DNA of 30,399 nucleotides from an uncultured Collinsella sp. (GCA_958429225.1 CAUAJB010000018.1:1-30399); one strand, 5' to 3'; counted from the first letter of the stretch, positions 7,251-15,135 are shown. Numbers and translations: made by a program. The notes: a model not told the origin generated them from the sequence alone.

Positions 7251-8078
7251 CTACTCGCCGAGCTTGGGGTGCAGCAACGACGGCGCAGCGCCGAGCAGCA
7301 TCTTGGTGTAGGGGTCCTGGGGGTGCTGGAAGACCTGCTTGGCCTCGCCCTGCTCGACGATCTTGCCACCATTCATAACGATGATGTCGTCAGAGATATA
7401 GCGGACCGTCTGGATGTCATGGCTGATGAACACCATGGCCAAGCCGAGCTCCTTCTTAAGGTCGGTCAGCAGGTTCAGAATCTGCGCGCGGACCGAAACG
7501 TCCAGAGCTGAGGTGGGCTCGTCGGCGATGATCGCATCGGGGTTCAGCGACAGGGCACGGGCAATTGCGACGCGCTGGCGCTGGCCGCCCGAAAGCTGGC
7601 CGGGAAGAACCTCGGCGGCGGAGCTGGGCAGACCGGTGAGCTCCAAGAGTTCCTTGACGCGCTTCTCCTGCTCGGCCTCGGTACCCAGGTTGTGGACGCG
7701 CATGGGGTCGAGCAGCTGTTCGCGAACGACCATGCGGGGGTTGAGCGCCGTGGCCGGGTTCTGGAACACGACCGAGATTACGCGACCCATGTGGCGACGG
7801 TCCTCGGCGGTACGTTTGGTAACGTCCTTGCCCTTAAAGTAGACCTTGCCGCTCGTGGGGGCCTGCAGGCCGCACATGACGTTGGCGGTGGTGGACTTAC
7901 CGCAACCGGACTCGCCGACGATGCCAATCGTCTGACCGGGCATGAGCTTAATCGTTACACCCTGGACGGCGTGAACCAGGTTGGGGTGCAGAATCGAGCC
8001 GGTACGGGTCCTAAAGGTGACGTGGACGTCATCAAGGAAGATGATCGGCTCGACGCCGTTGACTGCAGTCTCGCTCAT
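7251..8078 (-). CDS. Opp/Dpp-family ABC transporter ATPase (SatD-like)
   Basis: This is the second ATPase of the transporter and powers uptake at the inner face of the membrane. The 275-residue protein has Walker A GESGCGKS (55-62), the signature LSGGQRQR (162-169), Walker B IIADE (183-187) and the H-loop His220. These all look functional. The C-terminal tail after the nucleotide-binding domain is short for an OppF protein. The ATG at 8078 directly follows the TAG stop of the fusion gene, and its Shine-Dalgarno GGAGGTGATG lies inside that gene, so translation is coupled. The substrate is inferred to be sialic acid from the neighbouring nan genes; peptide transport is the alternative, since the family is mainly known for peptides. 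Confidence 0.9.
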   Translation of the reverse strand: MSETAVNGVEPIIFLDDVHVTFRTRTGSILHPNLVHAVQGVTIKLMPGQTIGIVGESGCGKSTTANVMCGLQAPTSGKVYFKGKDVTKRTAEDRRHMGRVISVVFQNPATALNPRMVVREQLLDPMRVHNLGTEAEQEKRVKELLELTGLPSSAAEVLPGQLSGGQRQRVAIARALSLNPDAIIADEPTSALDVSVRAQILNLLTDLKKELGLAMVFISHDIQTVRYISDDIIVMNGGKIVEQGEAKQVFQHPQDPYTKMLLGAAPSLLHPKLGE

Positions 8079-10094
8079 CTACATCACCTCCGCGTGAGGG
8101 GTCAAACCATTTGCCTTGAGCACCTCGTCGGGGAGCTCGGAATAGAAGTGCTCGGTGCCGGGCACGCGCTTGAAGACCGGACGGGTGTCCAGGCCAATAC
8201 GCGGATGGCTCGAGCGGGGCGCGAAGCGATCGCCCTTGGGGAAATCGCGCGGACTCGGAACGGCGCCGGGCACCTGGTGCAGGCGGCCCGAACCGCTCTC
8301 GATGGACAGAACGGAACCCAGAAGACCGCGGGTGTACTCGTGGATCGGGTTAGTGAGCAGTTCCTTGGTGGGTGCCTGCTCGATAACCTGGCCAGCGTAC
8401 ATAACCGTGATGTTATGGGCGACCTCGGCGACCAGAGCCAGGTCATGCGAAACGAAGATCATGGCAAAGCCGAGCTTGGCCTGAAGATCGTTGAGCAGCT
8501 TGATGACCTGCTTCTGGACGGTAACGTCCAGAGCGGTCGTGGGCTCGTCGCAGATGACCAGCTTGGGGTCGCGGGTAAGGGCCATAGCGATCAGGACACG
8601 CTGACGCTGGCCGCCGGAAAGCTCGTGCGGATAGCTCTCGAGCGTGCGCTTGGGATCGAGGCCGACGAGCTCCAGGAGCTCCTCGGCGCTGCGGGTTCCG
8701 CCGCGCTTGGTGAGCTGCTTCATCTGGGCAGAGATGAGCATGGAGGGGTTGAGCGAGGACAGGGCGTCCTGATAGACCATAGCGATATCGGTACCGCGCA
8801 GGCCGAACCACTCCTTCTTGCTCATCTTGAGCAGGTCACGGCCCTCCCAGAGGACCTCGCCGGAAAGATGCTCGTCCTCATCGGTCAGGCCCATGATGGC
8901 CAGCGTGGTGATGGACTTACCGCAACCGGACTCGCCCACCAGGCCCATGGTCTGACCAGGACGGACGTCAAAGTTGACATGGTCGACGACGTTGATATCA
9001 CCGTGATGCTCAAACTGAATGCAGAAGTCACGGACCGAGAGAATCGGTTCGACAGACTCGTCGGGCACATGGCGATCGTCACGCTTGAGCTCGACATCGC
9101 GCAGGGCGCCAAGGCGAGCGGAGAGGGACTGGGCCTGCTCCTTGTAGGCGCGAACGGGGTCGGAGACCAGCAGGTCGGCCTCGCGACGCTTGGAGGAATC
9201 GGTCGGATCCAGGGCGGCAGAGGGAGCAGCGGCCATGGCGTCGGTAATGCCCTCGGAGAGGATGTTGAGCGCCAGGCAGGTGATCATGATGGCCAGGCCC
9301 GGGAACAGCGCCTGCCACCAACGGCCGGCGAGCACGCCGCCGCGGGCGTCGGCGAGGATGTTGCCCCAGGTAGCGGTGGGCTCCTGGATACCAGCGCCGA
9401 TGAAGGTCAGCGAGGCCTCGAAGATGATAGCGTCGGCGACCAGGGTAACGGTGAAGACCATGATCGGGGCGATGCAGTTACGCAGAACATGCTTGATCAA
9501 AATCCACGGAGCCTTGGCGCCGGAAACGATGACCGCGCGGACATAGTCCTCGCCGTACTCGGACACGATGTTGGCGCGCACGATACGGGCAATCTGCGGA
9601 GTGTACATAAAGCCGATGGCGAAGATGATCGACGGCACGGAGTTGCCCAGGATGGAGACAAAGACGGCCGCGAGGGCGATGCCCGGGATGGACATGATGA
9701 TGTCCAAGATACGCATGATCGTCTCGGAGACGGCCTTGCGCGAAACCGCTGCAAGGGCGCCAACGACCGAGCCGCAGACCAGAGCCATGGCAGTGGCGCC
9801 AAAGCCGATAATCAGCGAGTAACGACCACCGTAGAGCATACGCGACAGAATGTCGCGACCCTTATCGTCGGTACCGAAAATAAATCCGTTGCCGGGAGCC
9901 TGGCGAGCCGTAAAAATCTCGACCGGGCTATAGGGGGCAAGAAGGGGCGCCAGAATCGCAGTCAGGGCGACCAGCACCAGCACGACGGCTGCAATCTTAG
10001 AAGACAGCGCCATCTTCTTCCAGCCACCGAGCTTGAGCCCCTTGGAGGCAGCCTTCTCGAGCTGCTCGGTTTGCTTCTCTCGAATCTTTACCAT
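8079..10094 (-). CDS. ABC transporter permease-ATPase fusion (DppC-DppD type, SatC-like)
   Basis: The 671-residue product joins two proteins that are usually separate. Residues about 30-290 are a DppC-type permease: a first membrane segment at 33-53, the FGTDDKGRDILSR motif (73-85), and an EAA loop near 190-210. A hydrophilic linker (about 291-345) leads into an OppD-type ATPase with Walker A GESGCGKS (387-394), LSGGQRQR (492-499), Walker B VICDE (513-517) and His550. The C-terminal oligopeptide-transport region has GDRFAPRSSHP, where family members usually carry two cysteines (GCxF and RC). From memory, Haemophilus ducreyi SatC is a permease-ATPase fusion within a sialic-acid transporter, which matches this arrangement. 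It follows the upstream permease gene by 3 nt. One polypeptide supplies half the membrane channel and one ATPase. Confidence 0.9.
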   Translation of the reverse strand: MVKIREKQTEQLEKAASKGLKLGGWKKMALSSKIAAVVLVLVALTAILAPLLAPYSPVEIFTARQAPGNGFIFGTDDKGRDILSRMLYGGRYSLIIGFGATAMALVCGSVVGALAAVSRKAVSETIMRILDIIMSIPGIALAAVFVSILGNSVPSIIFAIGFMYTPQIARIVRANIVSEYGEDYVRAVIVSGAKAPWILIKHVLRNCIAPIMVFTVTLVADAIIFEASLTFIGAGIQEPTATWGNILADARGGVLAGRWWQALFPGLAIMITCLALNILSEGITDAMAAAPSAALDPTDSSKRREADLLVSDPVRAYKEQAQSLSARLGALRDVELKRDDRHVPDESVEPILSVRDFCIQFEHHGDINVVDHVNFDVRPGQTMGLVGESGCGKSITTLAIMGLTDEDEHLSGEVLWEGRDLLKMSKKEWFGLRGTDIAMVYQDALSSLNPSMLISAQMKQLTKRGGTRSAEELLELVGLDPKRTLESYPHELSGGQRQRVLIAMALTRDPKLVICDEPTTALDVTVQKQVIKLLNDLQAKLGFAMIFVSHDLALVAEVAHNITVMYAGQVIEQAPTKELLTNPIHEYTRGLLGSVLSIESGSGRLHQVPGAVPSPRDFPKGDRFAPRSSHPRIGLDTRPVFKRVPGTEHFYSELPDEVLKANGLTPHAEVM

Positions 10095-10097
10095 AAT

Positions 10098-11054
10098 CTA
10101 CACCGTCCTGATGCGCGGGTTGATGAGCAGGTAGAGCATGTCAACCACGATGTTGATGATGATGAAGGCAAGAGCAACGACGATAACGACGCCCTGAACC
10201 AGGTTCGCCTCGTTGCCCTGAACGCCCTGCAAAATCGCGGTGCCCATGCCGGGGAGGTTGAAGATAACCTCGATGACGACGGCGCCGCCCATGAGGTAAC
10301 CGATCTTAAGACCGAGGGTGGTGACCGGGGTGATCAGCGCATTACGAAGAACGTTGATGCCGACGACGACCTTCTCGGGAACGCCGGCGCCGCGAGCCAT
10401 ACGGACATAATCCTTGTCGAGCTCCTCGACCATGGCGGTACGCACGATACGAGTCATCTGGCCCGTCAGCGGGAATGCCAGAGCGATAGCGGGCATGATC
10501 ATACGTCCCAGATAGCCAGCCGGGTTGGTGGTGAAGTGAGGCAGAGCACCGGATGCCGGGAGCACCTTAAGGTAGGAAGAGAACAGCAGAATCAACAGAA
10601 CGGCAAGCCAGAACGACGGGGTTGCCAAGCCGGCGATGGAAAAGACGCGGATCACTTGGTCCGGCCATTTATCGCGATACAGTGCCGCGATGACGCCGAG
10701 CAAAAACGAGACGACCGCGCCGATGGCAAGACCGATGAAGGTCAGCTGCATCGTGACGGGCAGGGCCGTGGAGATGCGCTTGGCAACGGAGTTGCGAGCA
10801 GCACCATAGGTGCCCATGTCACCATGGATCAGATCGCCCATGTAGCGCACGTAGCGCACGGGCCAGGGGTCGTCCAGACCATACTTCTCATGGTACTCGG
10901 CAACCGCCTCGGGCGAGGCACCGTCACCCAACGCCGTATAGGCGGGGTCGGTCTTGGAGAACGACATAAGGAAGAACACCAGGACGGTGACGCCCAATGC
11001 CATGATCGGCAGCGCCACGAGACGCCTTCCAATCAAACGTAGAAAGTTGTTCAC
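10098..11054 (-). CDS. Opp/Dpp-family ABC transporter permease (DppB type, SatB-like)
   Basis: This 318-residue integral membrane protein forms the other half of the channel with the permease part of the fusion. It begins with a long membrane segment after NNFLRLIGRRL, has the DppB-type periplasmic region (GLDDPWPVRYVRYMGDL), several further hydrophobic spans, the EAA-type coupling loop ARGAGVPEKVVVGINVL, and the family ending YLLINPRIR. I chose GTG at 11054 because AAAGGGGA lies about 7 nt upstream; an in-frame extension of 11 residues is hydrophilic and has no better site. The gene is 155 nt downstream of the binding-protein stop, and that gap holds two hairpins. Substrate is inferred from context. 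Confidence 0.9.
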   Translation of the reverse strand: MNNFLRLIGRRLVALPIMALGVTVLVFFLMSFSKTDPAYTALGDGASPEAVAEYHEKYGLDDPWPVRYVRYMGDLIHGDMGTYGAARNSVAKRISTALPVTMQLTFIGLAIGAVVSFLLGVIAALYRDKWPDQVIRVFSIAGLATPSFWLAVLLILLFSSYLKVLPASGALPHFTTNPAGYLGRMIMPAIALAFPLTGQMTRIVRTAMVEELDKDYVRMARGAGVPEKVVVGINVLRNALITPVTTLGLKIGYLMGGAVVIEVIFNLPGMGTAILQGVQGNEANLVQGVVIVVALAFIIINIVVDMLYLLINPRIRTV

Positions 11055-11094
11055 GTTCTCTCCCCTTTCTTTTGTCGGTAGGACCAACTGGTAT

Positions 11095-11149
11095 ATGAGT
11101 ATGGATACTCATTACAAGACCCGAGCGACATCGAGGCCGCCCGGGTCTT
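11095..11149 (-). terminator. Hairpin pair between binding-protein and permease genes
   Basis: Read on the minus strand, a GC-rich hairpin (AAGACCCG at 11116-11123 pairing with CGGGTCTT at 11142-11149) is followed 3 nt later by a perfect 18-nt palindrome ATGAGTAT-GG-ATACTCAT (11095-11112). Neither has a proper U-tract on this strand. Placement after a solute-binding-protein gene suggests 3'-end protection or partial termination, giving more binding protein than permease. This is inference from position. Confidence 0.55.
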
Positions 11150-11209
11150 TGTTTCAACTATGAGGACGTTGCCTTACGACCGACGCCCCACATATGACTC
11201 AAACGAGTC

Positions 11210-12823
11210 TTAGGCCTTGACGGTCGCGACGCCCCTGAAGGACATGCTCGTCGTGCCGATGCCCTTGAAGCCATCGAGGGCCTCGCCGTTGGGCGCGGTA
11301 GACGGATCGTCCCAGGAAGCGGAGACGGTCTTGACGTGGACAACGGGGTACAGAACAGCGTTGTCGGCGATGATGTCGAAGCACTCGTTCCACTTCTTCT
11401 GCTGCTCGTCGCCCTCGGCGGCAAGAGCCTCGTCCATGAGACCGTGGAGCTTCTCCCACTCAGCGGACTCCTTCCACGGGCAACGGGTCTGCATCCAGAC
11501 GTTGTCGCCGTACCACCAGTTGAGCAGCAGGTCGGGGTCAGCGCCGAAGCAGGATGGATCGCCAGGGGCAAGGAGGATATCGTAGGCCTCGCCGCCGTCG
11601 ATGGCAGCGTAGGTGGCCGGCGAGGTATCGGTCTGGATGGTCACCTCGAAGCCGAGAGCGTCGAGGTCGTTCTTGACCTGGGCGGCCATGCCCTTAATCT
11701 GCTCGTTGTCGGTGGTGCGCAGGGTGATGGCACCCGGGGTGATGCCGGACTCCTCGATGAGCTTCTTGGCCTTCTTGGCGTCGGTCTTGTACACCGTGGA
11801 AGCCTCATGATAGTTGGTGAAGCTCTTGGGCAGGTAGCAGCTGGCAGCGGTGGCAAGGCCGGCGAAGGTGTTGGTGACCATCTTCTCGGTGTCGAGCGCG
11901 TACATGACGGCCTGACGGACCTTGACGTTGTTCCAAGGCTCCTTGGCGACGTTGAACATGATGAAGCGGGTGCCGAAGCCCTGGACGTTGTCGATCTTGC
12001 AGCCAGCGCTCTCGAGCTGGTCGACGGCGTCAGCGGTGACGAGCTCCATAACGAGCGTGGAGCCTTCCTGCTGGGCGGTAACGCGAGCGGTGGGGTCGGT
12101 CAGGATGCTGTACTGGATCTTCTTATCCTCGGCAGCATACTCACCGTTGTACTCGGGGTTGGGAACCAGGGTGATCTCGGTATCGGAGATAGAGTCGTAC
12201 ATCCAGGGGCCGGAACCGATCGGCTGCTTGGCGCGATCCTCCTCGGACTGAGTAGCCGGGGTAACACGGATGATGGCCAGACGATCCTTGAGCAGGGAGA
12301 AGTTGGGGACCTTGGTCTTGACCGTTACAGTGCTGGCATCCTTGGCCTCGATGGACTCGAAGGGCTGGAAGAACGGAGCATAGGTAGCGGAAGCAGCGCA
12401 AGCGGTGTAGGAAGCGACGACGTCGTCAGCAGTGACCTCGGTACCATCGGAGAACTTGGCGCCCTTGCGGATGGTGACCTCGAAGGTAGTGTCGTCCACG
12501 GACTTGGGATCGTCGGTGGCGAGCTCGTTGAAGGTGCTGTAGTCGTGGTAATCGATGCCGTAGAGACCCTCGACGACGTGCCAGTTAGCACCCAGGCCCA
12601 CAGCGGAGCCGGTGCTGGCGGGATCGAAGCTGGACGGAGCGTAAGCGGAACCAGCGGTAATCACACCGCCGCCACGGTTGGCGGAATCGGCGGAATCGGA
12701 AGCGGAACCCTCGTCGTTGGAGCTGCCACCGCAGCCGGTGAGACCAAGCCCTGCGACAGCAGCGACGCTGCCGGTGAGGCCGAGGAACGAACGCCTGGAC
12801 ATACCCTTGTTGATGATGGCCAT
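11210..12823 (-). CDS. Solute-binding lipoprotein of an Opp/Dpp-family ABC transporter (SatA-like), probable Tat substrate
   Basis: This 537-residue family 5 solute-binding protein captures the substrate outside the membrane. The N-terminus has a twin-arginine motif, SRRSFLGL (residues 9-16), a hydrophobic stretch, and the lipobox LTGC with Cys31, followed by a Ser/Asp/Glu-rich spacer. It is therefore likely exported folded by Tat and then lipid-anchored. The body shows the family segments AYAPSSFDPA, FEVTIRKGAKFSDGTEVTADD and VRQAVMYALD. I chose the ATG at 12823 because AGGAG lies 7 nt upstream. It is the first gene of the cluster, after a 365-bp regulatory gap. Family 5 proteins bind peptides, sugars, nickel or sialic acid, so the sialic-acid assignment depends on the downstream nan genes. 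Confidence 0.88.
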   Translation of the reverse strand: MAIINKGMSRRSFLGLTGSVAAVAGLGLTGCGGSSNDEGSASDSADSANRGGGVITAGSAYAPSSFDPASTGSAVGLGANWHVVEGLYGIDYHDYSTFNELATDDPKSVDDTTFEVTIRKGAKFSDGTEVTADDVVASYTACAASATYAPFFQPFESIEAKDASTVTVKTKVPNFSLLKDRLAIIRVTPATQSEEDRAKQPIGSGPWMYDSISDTEITLVPNPEYNGEYAAEDKKIQYSILTDPTARVTAQQEGSTLVMELVTADAVDQLESAGCKIDNVQGFGTRFIMFNVAKEPWNNVKVRQAVMYALDTEKMVTNTFAGLATAASCYLPKSFTNYHEASTVYKTDAKKAKKLIEESGITPGAITLRTTDNEQIKGMAAQVKNDLDALGFEVTIQTDTSPATYAAIDGGEAYDILLAPGDPSCFGADPDLLLNWWYGDNVWMQTRCPWKESAEWEKLHGLMDEALAAEGDEQQKKWNECFDIIADNAVLYPVVHVKTVSASWDDPSTAPNGEALDGFKGIGTTSMSFRGVATVKA

Positions 12824-12892
12824 GTCTTCTCCTATCAATAGAGAATCTTACCCGGGAGCACCTAGACTTGCCCCCGCGCAACTTGCGGACGA

Positions 12893-12920
12893 TATATACC
12901 TTACCTACCGACGAACCCAA
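12893..12920 (-). promoter_or_regulatory. Candidate proximal promoter of the transporter operon
   Basis: On the minus strand TTGGGT (12915-12920) is followed after 16 bp by TATATA (12893-12898). A start near 12886 would give a leader of about 63 nt. In this model the 23-bp palindrome lies upstream of the -35 box. It was found by eye, and the -35 match is weak. Confidence 0.3.
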
Positions 12921-12959
12921 CTGAGGTGCCGCGCTCGGCGACCGATACATACATACGCT

Positions 12960-12982
12960 TGAACGGTATTTACTACCGTTCA
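12960..12982. promoter_or_regulatory. 23-bp operator-like palindrome upstream of the sialic-acid operon
   Basis: TGAACGGTA and TACCGTTCA are perfect 9-bp arms around a 5-bp centre. The size fits a dimeric repressor site (GntR, RpiR, LacI or TetR scale). It overlaps the -10 position of the distal promoter candidate. No regulator gene is in the window, so the binding protein is unknown. Confidence 0.5.
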
Positions 12983-12998
12983 CCGAATTCATTGACAA
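12970..12998 (-). promoter_or_regulatory. Candidate distal promoter of the transporter operon
   Basis: On the minus strand TTGTCA (12993-12998) and TAGTAA (12970-12975) are 17 bp apart. The -10 falls inside the 23-bp palindrome, so a bound protein there would block RNA polymerase. The -10 match is moderate. Confidence 0.3.
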
Positions 12999-13140
12999 AC
13001 GATTCGCCAGACAGTATGTATCGACGAGGTGAGATATCAGTCATCGTCAACCCGCAGGATAGCAGGTTTGTTCACCATGGCTAGTCAAACGTTTTAGCGT
13101 TAATAAAACCCGAAATCGACAAGTAATCGCCGCGAAATAA

Positions 13141-13163
13141 ATGATTGAAAATCGGCCAATCAT
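13141..13163 (-). terminator. Weak terminator-like hairpin after uvrC
   Basis: ATGATTG (13141-13147) and CAATCAT (13157-13163) form a 7-bp stem with a 9-nt loop, 26 nt after the uvrC stop. On the minus strand TTATTT follows. The stem is AT-rich, so termination would be weak. Confidence 0.4.
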
Positions 13164-13188
13164 GTATATCAGTTGTTTAGAAGCACGT

Positions 13189-15135
13189 TTAGTTTTCGGA
13201 ACGGTTGGCCGATGCCTGGGCGCGTTCGGCATTCCATGCAACAAGTGCCTCGTGGACCGCTTTGGCGACATCGGCCGGAACGCCTCGAACTTCCGCGATC
13301 TCTTGCTCGCTCGCCGCGCGCAAACGCTTCATCGAGCCAAAATGGCGCATAAGGGCACGTTTTCTGGTGGGTCCCACGCCTGGAACGTCATCGAGTACCG
13401 AAACCGTCATGGCTTTATCGCGCAATTCGCGATGGAACGTGATGGCAAAACGGTGCGATTCATCGCGCACCTGTTTGATTAGATAGAGCGACGCGGACCC
13501 GGTCGGAAGCACGACTGGAGTCTCGTCCCAAGGCACGAAAACCTCCTCATCGGCCTTTGCCAAGCCACAAACTGGTATATCGAGCCCAAGAGCCTCAAGT
13601 TGCTTGATCGCAGCGGTCAATTGCGGTTTACCGCCATCGACAACGAGCAAATCGGGGCGCGATCCAAAGCGCTCGTCGGCCATGCGCTCGGGAGCATAGC
13701 GTCGTCCCAAAACCTCGGACATCGACACGAAGTCGTTTGCCTCGTCCAATTCGGCCTGAATTTTAAAACGACGGTACTGGCTCTTGTCGGCGCGTCCGTT
13801 GGTAAACACCACCATCGAGGCGACGGTAAAGGTTCCGTGCAGCGTCGAGATATCGAAGCACTCGATACGCATCGGCGGCGCTGGCAGCGCCAGCGCGCTT
13901 TCGAGCTCCAGGAGCGCCTGATTGGTGCGGTCGTCAGCGTACCCCGTTCGCATCATGTAGCGCATGAGGGCATGGCGCGCATTTTTGGATGCCATATCGA
14001 GCAAACGGTGCTTTTCGCCACGCTGCGGCCTATGGAGATGGCAGGAACGCTCGCGCTTGCCCGCAAGCCATTCCCCCAGCGCCTCCGCATCCTCAAGCTC
14101 GACGGAAAGGTTGACCTCAGCTGGAATATCAGCCGTCTCGTCGTAATAGCGCTTAAGAAAGCCCGACTGGAGCTCTTCCTCGTCAACATCAAGACCCTTG
14201 TCGAGAATGAACTCGCAGGTGCGAACTGTTCGGCCCTCGCGAACGACGAAGACGCAAGCGGCGGAGATGGTCTCCTCGCGATAGAACCCGATGACATCGA
14301 TATCGACACTGGAGGGAAAAACGACTTGCTGACGATCGTCCAGACCCCTGATGACCTCCAAACGACGTTTGACGCGTGCCGCGCGCTCAAAGTCGAGCGC
14401 CTCGGCGGCATCCGTCATCTCGGAGGTCAGCTCATCGACGACATCCTTGCGATGGCCCGACAAAAAGCGCTCGACACGCTTGACGTTCTTGGCATAGTCT
14501 GCCGGGGAAATCGCGCCGACACACGCACCCGGGCCGCGCCCGACATGGTAGTCAAAGCAGGGACGCCCGTTTTGCGCGCAAATCATATTGACGATGTCTT
14601 CCTCGCCCTTGTGGGACTCAACGATACGGCGACAACGACGCCACTCCGCACAGGATGCGGAGCAGATGGGAATAACCTTGCGCAGCGTATCTATCGTCTC
14701 ACGTGCCGCACGGCTATCGGTATAGGGTCCAAAATAGCGCGTTCCCGGCTTATGACGCTCACGCGTATATTTGATAGCGGGATACAGGTCGCCCTTTGTA
14801 ATGGCGATAAAGGGGTAGCTCTTGTCATCCTTGAGGTCGACGTTAAAGTACGGATGGTACTGACCAATCAAATTGCGCTCGAGCACCAACGCCTCATGCT
14901 CGGTCTCCACCACGATATAGTCAAAGCTCGCCACCAGCTGCATCATCAGCGGAATCTTTTGACGCTCATCCTGCAGTGTCACGTATTGACGCATGCGGGC
15001 GCGTAGGTTTTTCGCCTTGCCCACGTAGATGACATCGCCCTTGGCATCCTTCCAAAGGTAGCATCCGGGCTGTGTGGGAACGCGCGAAACCTGCTCGGCA
15101 AGCGTTGGAATGTTGTCGTGACCGGCCACGCGCAC
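13189..15135 (-). CDS. uvrC: Excinuclease ABC subunit C
   Basis: UvrC makes both incisions in nucleotide-excision repair after UvrA and UvrB locate damage. The 648-residue product has the GIY-YIG nuclease at the N-terminus (GCYLW at 24-28 and VIYVGKAKNLR at 35-45), a UVR motif for UvrB contact around ALDFERAARVKRRLE, the RNase H-like second nuclease region, and C-terminal helix-hairpin-helix motifs (DVPGVGPTRKRALMRHFGS). The start is GTG at 15135, directly after the murJ TAG stop; a second GTG two codons on is equally usable. Translation is probably coupled to murJ. In many Actinobacteria uvrC sits just upstream of rapZ; here the sialic-acid cluster intervenes. Confidence 0.97.
   Translation of the reverse strand: MRVAGHDNIPTLAEQVSRVPTQPGCYLWKDAKGDVIYVGKAKNLRARMRQYVTLQDERQKIPLMMQLVASFDYIVVETEHEALVLERNLIGQYHPYFNVDLKDDKSYPFIAITKGDLYPAIKYTRERHKPGTRYFGPYTDSRAARETIDTLRKVIPICSASCAEWRRCRRIVESHKGEEDIVNMICAQNGRPCFDYHVGRGPGACVGAISPADYAKNVKRVERFLSGHRKDVVDELTSEMTDAAEALDFERAARVKRRLEVIRGLDDRQQVVFPSSVDIDVIGFYREETISAACVFVVREGRTVRTCEFILDKGLDVDEEELQSGFLKRYYDETADIPAEVNLSVELEDAEALGEWLAGKRERSCHLHRPQRGEKHRLLDMASKNARHALMRYMMRTGYADDRTNQALLELESALALPAPPMRIECFDISTLHGTFTVASMVVFTNGRADKSQYRRFKIQAELDEANDFVSMSEVLGRRYAPERMADERFGSRPDLLVVDGGKPQLTAAIKQLEALGLDIPVCGLAKADEEVFVPWDETPVVLPTGSASLYLIKQVRDESHRFAITFHRELRDKAMTVSVLDDVPGVGPTRKRALMRHFGSMKRLRAASEQEIAEVRGVPADVAKAVHEALVAWNAERAQASANRSEN

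Larger units (their letters stand above)
12943..13023. repeat. 10-bp inverted repeat flanking the operator-like palindrome
   Basis: CGATACATAC (12943-12952) and GTATGTATCG (13014-13023) are perfect complements 61 bp apart. They enclose the 23-bp palindrome and the distal promoter candidate. They could be paired regulator sites that loop DNA, or a chance repeat of a low-complexity ATAC motif (the left copy continues as ATACATACATAC). Confidence 0.4.
12824..13188. other. 365-bp intergenic control region upstream of the transporter operon
   Basis: No gene is evident here between the uvrC stop and the binding-protein start. It contains an inverted repeat after uvrC (13141-13163), a CG-centred AAACGTTTTA site (13087-13096), nested inverted repeats near 12943-13023, and two candidate minus-strand promoters. 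The right part is AT-rich compared with flanking genes. This is where control of the whole nine-gene cluster should act. Confidence 0.6.

Noticed and set aside
7692..11042. Very long open frame on the plus strand (about 1,116 codons) opposite the transporter genes
   Set aside because: It lies entirely antisense to three clear ABC-transporter genes, is unusually rich in Asp, His, Gly and Gln, shows no domain, and has no Shine-Dalgarno. It is a by-product of biased codon use.
11336..12841. Long plus-strand open frame opposite the solute-binding protein gene
   Set aside because: Gly/Val/Leu/Asp-rich mirror of a confident lipoprotein gene; no initiation signal or domain.
12824..13188. tRNA, small RNA or riboswitch in the largest intergenic gap
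   Set aside because: No cloverleaf, no aptamer-like conserved core and no terminator before the binding-protein gene; only operator-like repeats were seen.
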